The notes beneath the pieces were generated by a model that saw nothing but the letters and a program-made list of their open reading frames with translations, searched no databases and was not told where the DNA came from. DNA of 64,000 nucleotides, taken from assembly GCA_003439945.1 (NCBI GenBank), contig QVRM01002061.1:220001-284000 (forward strand). The letters are read 5' to 3'. The DNA comes from Dermanyssus gallinae (Eukaryota > Arthropoda > Arachnida > Mesostigmata > Dermanyssidae). Shown in pieces: positions 58,950 through 64,000 of this stretch (positions are counted from its first letter, which is position 1; the number at the start of each line of letters is the position of its first letter). The translations under genes were made by a program, and so were the position numbers.

Positions 58950-61072
58950 CTAAAAGGAAAAGACAAAATTGAGTTAATCTTCCTAGTCCTTTGAGGTCGT
59001 ACAACTTGCAAAAAATCATTTTTATTTTGATAGAATAGAAGTTTGGCTTAGAAGTCAATGTGAAATTGTGTGATGAAATAAAATATATGTGACCCGAAAT
59101 TCTATTGTGATAAGCCCTATTCGGGAACTTCAGTCCAGAGCGGATTATCGCATGTTCAATCGTATTATAAACTCATCAAATAAGTCAAATTATTTTAGCA
59201 TTCGGTTGAACAATCTTAGAAGCGGTAACACCATCTCGTCGAAACAAATTGCCAAGACAGGTCGTGTAAATAACATGTTTTCGTGGCGGATGGCGAGGGC
59301 AATGAGAACTTAAAGCGCTAACAGTGCAAATGTCGCCACACAAGTAAACTGACTATTGTATGTATCTAGGTAACGGTTTCTAAAATGTAAATATTGTCCC
59401 CCCTTTGACTAAATAAAGGTGCATTTGATTTGATTTGACTGGCTGGAATGTGCTTTACAAAATGTACGCTTGCAAGTAAACGAATTATTCGAATGAAAAA
59501 AACATACCTGCGTTTGTTTGCAAAGCAAAGTCTGCTTCGTTTGAAGAGTTATCCTACGTCGGCTAGTAGAAGCAAAATGTGCATTGAGGAGAGTGATTAA
59601 TGCCTTATTTTAGATATCTCACGCTTAACCGTTTGCCATTACGCTCACAAGACCAGCACATTTACGGAGAAAATACGCATTTCACGGGAATGCGTTTTAG
59701 TACCAAATCAATGGCGGCTCGAGTCGTGGTATGCCAGATATAGCCCCTGCACGACCCGTTAACGTCGCTCCTTTACCGCAGTGTCTTCCACCAAGCAAAC
59801 GGGTATGTTCAATTTGTCAATCGAACGATTCGTTCTCTGGCAATCGCATATTTTGTGAACTAATGTCCGGTCAGTCACATCAATATAGCAAAAATTAGAG
59901 ATTCCACTCTAACTCCTAGACAGGACCTTCCGCCCTCCCCACTCGTCATTGAAAAACAATGATTTGTATGAGTTATACGACGCCCCACTAATAAATACGG
60001 AATGTTCGAAAGACCCTGTATACATATATGCAGAGGTACATGTTTAACTCATTCCAAGATGCCTGTGCAAAGCCTTTGGTACAAGGTCCCTCATGCTGAA
60101 GTGTGTCTAAGCAACATAAACGTCTACTCATGGTTGGCGGTTTCAGCCTTTACCGAAGTCTAACGGTCGTTATTTTTGAAACGCTTAAACAAGACTCCGT
60201 ACTTCTAGCGATATTGGAAGTAGCCCCGCACGGCTGAAGATTTTTCCTTCGGGACTATTTTGTGCTCGAATCCGAAATCAACATATTCGCAAGCATAGTT
60301 TTCAGCACTGCTGCACATTTTTGTCCCCGTGGAAAGATGTGCTAAACAGACAAGAACAGCACAGTCGCTATTTGCTCTTCATAGGCTCACGTAGTTTGCA
60401 GAGAGCGTCTGTTAGCAAAAAAGCGCAAACATATTCTGTGTGGCACCTCAAACTGTGCGCCATGTTGGATGGGCGTAGGCATACGACAGACCAGTAGTGG
60501 AACCTTCTAGCCAAGGGTAGTAGTGACCCTCGAGATATTGCAAATCAAATTTACTTCCCTACGTTCGTTATAAATACAAAAACGGTCCACATGTCCAGTC
60601 CCTCGATATCCGCAACGATGGGAATACGCTTTGCCGACATTTAAAATATCAATCTTCCAGGCTAAAACAATCTTGTGCACATATTGTGTACAGATGCGCA
60701 CCTTCTTACAGTGAGTTTTCCGTCAGTAATAAAGAGTTGCGTCAATAGCCGGCCATTTGTACCTCCTGGTGACTATCCCAACGCGCATGTTTGAATAAAT
60801 AATTAAATATACGTGCTTGTATTCTGTCAGCAAGGTCAGAAAGTGCGCTAAGGCGCAAGCTACCAGATGTACCAAATTCGACAATGCGGTTGACAGTTAT
60901 TTCGATAATAGCTAGTCAATGGCTTCTTCGTTCGTCGGCCAACGACCATGACGATTTCAAATTCCTTCCCAAATGGAACTTTTCAGCTGCCGAAGTAGAC
61001 AACGCGCAATCTCTGTAATATCACCGTATCATTACAATAAAAGCTACTGTCTCGATATAACAAAATACAACC

Positions 61073-61103
<31 letters not shown>

Positions 61104-62270
61104 GTAACCGCACAAACAATAAAGAATTGTAGAAAAAAATTAAGCGTAAGATGGTGGACGCGCATTTGCTGTGCCGAGCTATAGCCCGGTAGCTGATGAA
61201 GATATTTATCTGCGTGTTGTCGATTTGATGCCAAGACGATACATCGGATCCCTTTTGAGCATAGAATCCATCCTTCCTTTAGGCGCTTTTCTCCAGCCAT
61301 CAATTGACAAGCAATAACAATATGAAACAACAAGTAATATGTTTACGAAAATAGAACAGTAGAAGCAACGCAGCATTAAGAGACGCGAACCGCCAGTCCA
61401 GAATCCACCAGCAGCATGGACAACAATTGTAAAATGTTCAGCGGAAAAGGCGGCGTAAGTCGAAGGGTCCCTTACCTCCGCCGTAGGGCTCTCTGAGATC
61501 GCGTAAAAAATGATGTTTCAAATACCATTTTGGTTGAATAAAAAAACCCGGGTATGTTAAAAAGAATTGCGACAATCACAGCAAAAACGCTAATATTCAC
61601 CAGAAGCATCACCGTCGGTCCGCAAATAAATCCCAAGCAGCTAGATTCAGTGAGCTTGGAAGGGAACATGTAGCAGAGGAAGAACCACTCGAGAGATCAA
61701 AGACGCGGCTGTTAAATTAAGACGACGATGGACCGTTTACAACATTCTGTGCATAATACTCAAGTCGCTCGATTAAAACTCGTAGAGCAATACCACGACA
61801 AACAAGTGGGTTCTTTTTCATCTCCGTCTATGAAATAGTTGCGTGTTTACGTTCTAATAATAATAATAACCAATTCCAAGGAAAAAGGAAAATTGCGAGA
61901 CAGTATGAAAAAGACTTGCCGCTGAAAAGGCTACGGAAGTCGCTGCTGAGACGGAACACTATGACATAGACTCATTTGTTACCTAAACACTCGAGAATGT
62001 CAGTAGGACTCTATAATGTTTAATCACAGTGCAAGCTCATACTTTACAAAACAGATGAGACCGAATAGATATAGTGCTTGAGTTCTTGAGCAACTGTGTT
62101 CGACGAACCATACACATTAATCCCTTCAATTCAAGAAGAAGCGAACTAAAACTTAGTCAAAAAATAGAAACAGAAGTACTTTCTAGGAACTGGAGCGCAC
62201 TTCCATACTACAGGTACATTCGCGCTTAAACAATCGTTCCCGGATAAGAAAATCCAATATATTCGTACGC
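58950..62270. other. Region upstream of ACADM exon 2
   Basis: Should hold ACADM exon 1 and promoter, but I found no ATG exon with a donor in the required phase 0. A block near 59858 resembles a sequence at 48630. A sequence ending AAAGACCCTGTA near 60018 resembles the ends of the foldback elements. (AAT)n at about 61073-61103. No other gene recognised. Confidence 0.4.
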
Positions 62271-62299
62271 GTATATATATATATATATATATATATATT

Positions 62300-63830
62300 C
62301 CTCCGGCGGTTACACTGCCATCTTCAATCCCCCCTTAATGCCTGGTACCTGGATGAGGGCGTTCTAGGCGGAGACCTCCCGACAGTACTAGACGATATTC
62401 GAAAAGTCGCTGACTTTGGTGTGATTAGTGGCCTGACTCTGAACCCGGGCAAATGTGAAGTCTATGTTACAGACCATAACGGAATTGAACCATTAGATTA
62501 AACGGGCCTCTTTAGCCTACTCCCTGGCTGTCGTGTTGTTGACACGACGGACCTGGAGCTGCTAGGTGTGCCCTTGCTGCCGGATGGAATACCAAAAGCA
62601 CTAGCCGGCCGAAAAGACAAACTGAACTTCGCCACAGGCAGACTTGGGGGCCCACTGCGGTCTGTTTCTCCTTAGGTCTTGCTTTTCAGCCACGAGGTTA
62701 GAGGTTGCAATTTATCCTCATCGCCTGAACTTTTACAGCCTTTTATTGATCTTAGCTTAGACATTTTAGAGGAGATACTAAATCTTCAGCTTACCGCTGT
62801 GGCAAGGGATCAGGTAATGCTTCCGATCTCTCTAGGCGGCTTAGGTATGCCGGACGCGGTCATGATGGCTGGACCCGCGATCGTGTCATCATTGACTCAG
62901 GCTTCGGAGAGGGTTAGGGCTTTATTGGATAAGGATGGATGGGAAGCTTATAACGCTGAACTACAAAATTTGACCGACAGATTGTTGTCTTTATTTGACT
63001 CCCCTCTCGATGAAAGAACTAAACAGAGCAGTTGGACAGACCCTCTGCAAGAAAAGCGATTAGCAACCCTAATCGATAGAGCCCCCACCGTGGCTGACAA
63101 AGCCAGGCTTCGAGCCGTTAGTAGTCAAGGGGCTAGAACCTGGCTACATGCCCTACCCTGTCCACGAATAGGGACGCTTTTGGATGATGAGACCACGCGC
63201 ATCAGCACAGGATTGCGGCTTGGTGTCGACCTAGTTGTCCCTCACCGATGTCGTTGCGGTTACCTTGTAGACGCTTTGGCGCATCATGGCTTATCATGCG
63301 CCTTAAGTGCAGGCCGAAGAGCACGCCACTCGGCATTAAATGACACTTTCAGTCGAGTACTGAGGTCTGCTGGCTATCCATGCGTTTTAGAACCTCCGGG
63401 TCTATCCAGAGACGACAGAAAAAGGCCTGACGGTCTTACTATAACCCCCTTTGAGCGTGGTCGCATGCTTGTTTGGGACGCAACTGTAACCGACTCATTA
63501 GCCCCTTCGATGGTCGGTGCAGGTGCGGACCAGGCAGGCCATGCGTCTAGGTTAGCAGAGGCTAACAAATGTAGAAAAATACTCTGGCGTTGGTTATCCG
63601 CACCAATTTTGTCTGTTGGCTTTTGAAACAATGGGAGGACCAGGCCCGCTTACATTGAAATTGATTCAGCGCGTGGGTAGAAGCCTTAACCTCTCCACGG
63701 GAGACTCAAGAGCATCGCAATTTTTGCGTTAGAGACTGTCGCTTGACATCCAACGAGGAAACGCAGCATCTGTTCGGGGCACATTGTTGAGCTGGGCTAA
63801 TCCCGGGTTAGAGAACCCGTAACCACACGT
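62300..63830 (+). mobile_element. RPDG-family non-LTR retrotransposon relic, long open C-terminal frame
   Basis: Starts just after a (TA)n tract with NAWYLDEGVLGG (the second Asp of YLDD changed to Glu) and LTLNPGKCEV, has stops near 62500 and 62672, then opens from 62679 to 63626. That 315-codon frame has LPISLGGLGMPDAVMMAGPA, IGTLLDDETTRISTGLRLGV, CRCGYLVDALAHHGLSC, RRARHSALND, RKRPDGLTITPFERGRMLVW and WDATVTDSLAPSM. After a frameshift near 63600, ETMGGPGPLTLKLIQR and QRGNAASVRGTL follow to about 63790. It is the sister of the copy at 43728-45340. The part upstream of YLDD is missing. Confidence 0.85.
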
Positions 63831-63888
63831 TAACGCAAAGACAATTGTTCACTCCAAAGTGCTAACATAAAAAGTCATTTAATAAAAT

Positions 63889-64000
63889 TCTTCATATATA
63901 TATAAAAAAAATATGTATTATATATATATATATATAAATATATATATAATACATATTTTTTTATATTTATATATATATTTATTTATATATATATATATTT
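63889..64000. repeat. AT repeat with inverted symmetry at the window end
   Basis: AAAAAAATATGTATTATATA near 63905 is mirrored by TATATAATACATATTTTTTT near 63942, so the run can fold into a hairpin. Confidence 0.8.

Noticed and set aside
59511..59600. Open stretch before a GTATGT donor upstream of ACADM exon 2 (minus strand)
   Set aside because: The frame that would join exon 2 has no ATG before an upstream stop codon.
61476..61528. Candidate first exon of ACADM (MVFETSFFTRSQRALRR followed by GTAAGG, minus strand)
   Set aside because: It looks like a mitochondrial presequence, but it ends in phase 2 while exon 2 at 58949 requires phase 0; joining them hits a stop codon.
1..64000. CRISPR array, bacterial operons or viral genome
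   Set aside because: No regularly spaced direct repeats with unique spacers, and genes are eukaryotic in structure. The repeats are microsatellites, tandem arrays and transposons.

Overview
The window is eukaryotic nuclear DNA, most likely from an arthropod. Evidence: genes with and without introns, AATAAA polyadenylation signals, heat-shock elements with TATA boxes, many (TA)n microsatellites, mariner elements with TA target sites, and relics of R1-like retrotransposons (a clade known almost only from arthropods). I cannot name the species; a mite or other chelicerate is a guess.

Layout. From 1 to 43.6 kb lies an Hsp70 cluster: four intact intronless genes at 490-2433 (+), 9165-11054 (-), 35767-37632 (+) and 41412-43364 (+); one nearly complete copy broken by a one-base insertion (30815-32700, +); and two heavily decayed copies (about 17985-18445 and 22466-23130, both +). 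Two intact genes keep the cytosolic EEVD tail and two lack it. The spacers hold tandem repeats, microsatellites and dead transposons. The transposons are R1-like LINEs, an R2-like LINE with a restriction-like endonuclease, a third LINE family with an RPDG/WDATVTD C-terminal domain, mariner relics and a 1-kb foldback palindrome.

From 49.4 to about 59 kb on the minus strand is a spliced gene for mitochondrial medium-chain acyl-CoA dehydrogenase (ACADM). I traced eight exon positions, all in phase; the short first exon was not found. One exon position is present twice. Two 101-bp exons (55586-55686 and 54593-54693) encode alternative versions of the same 34-residue segment, with the same entry and exit phases. 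Including both would break the frame, so they look like mutually exclusive exons. The segment contains the residues that line the blind end of the acyl-chain pocket in the mammalian enzyme. A dead mariner with perfect ends lies 104 bp downstream of the second alternative exon, and a foldback element lies in the second intron.

The window ends (62.3-64 kb) in another RPDG-family LINE relic and AT repeats. The Hsp70 cluster looks like birth-and-death evolution with gene conversion; the ACADM gene is an unrelated neighbour.
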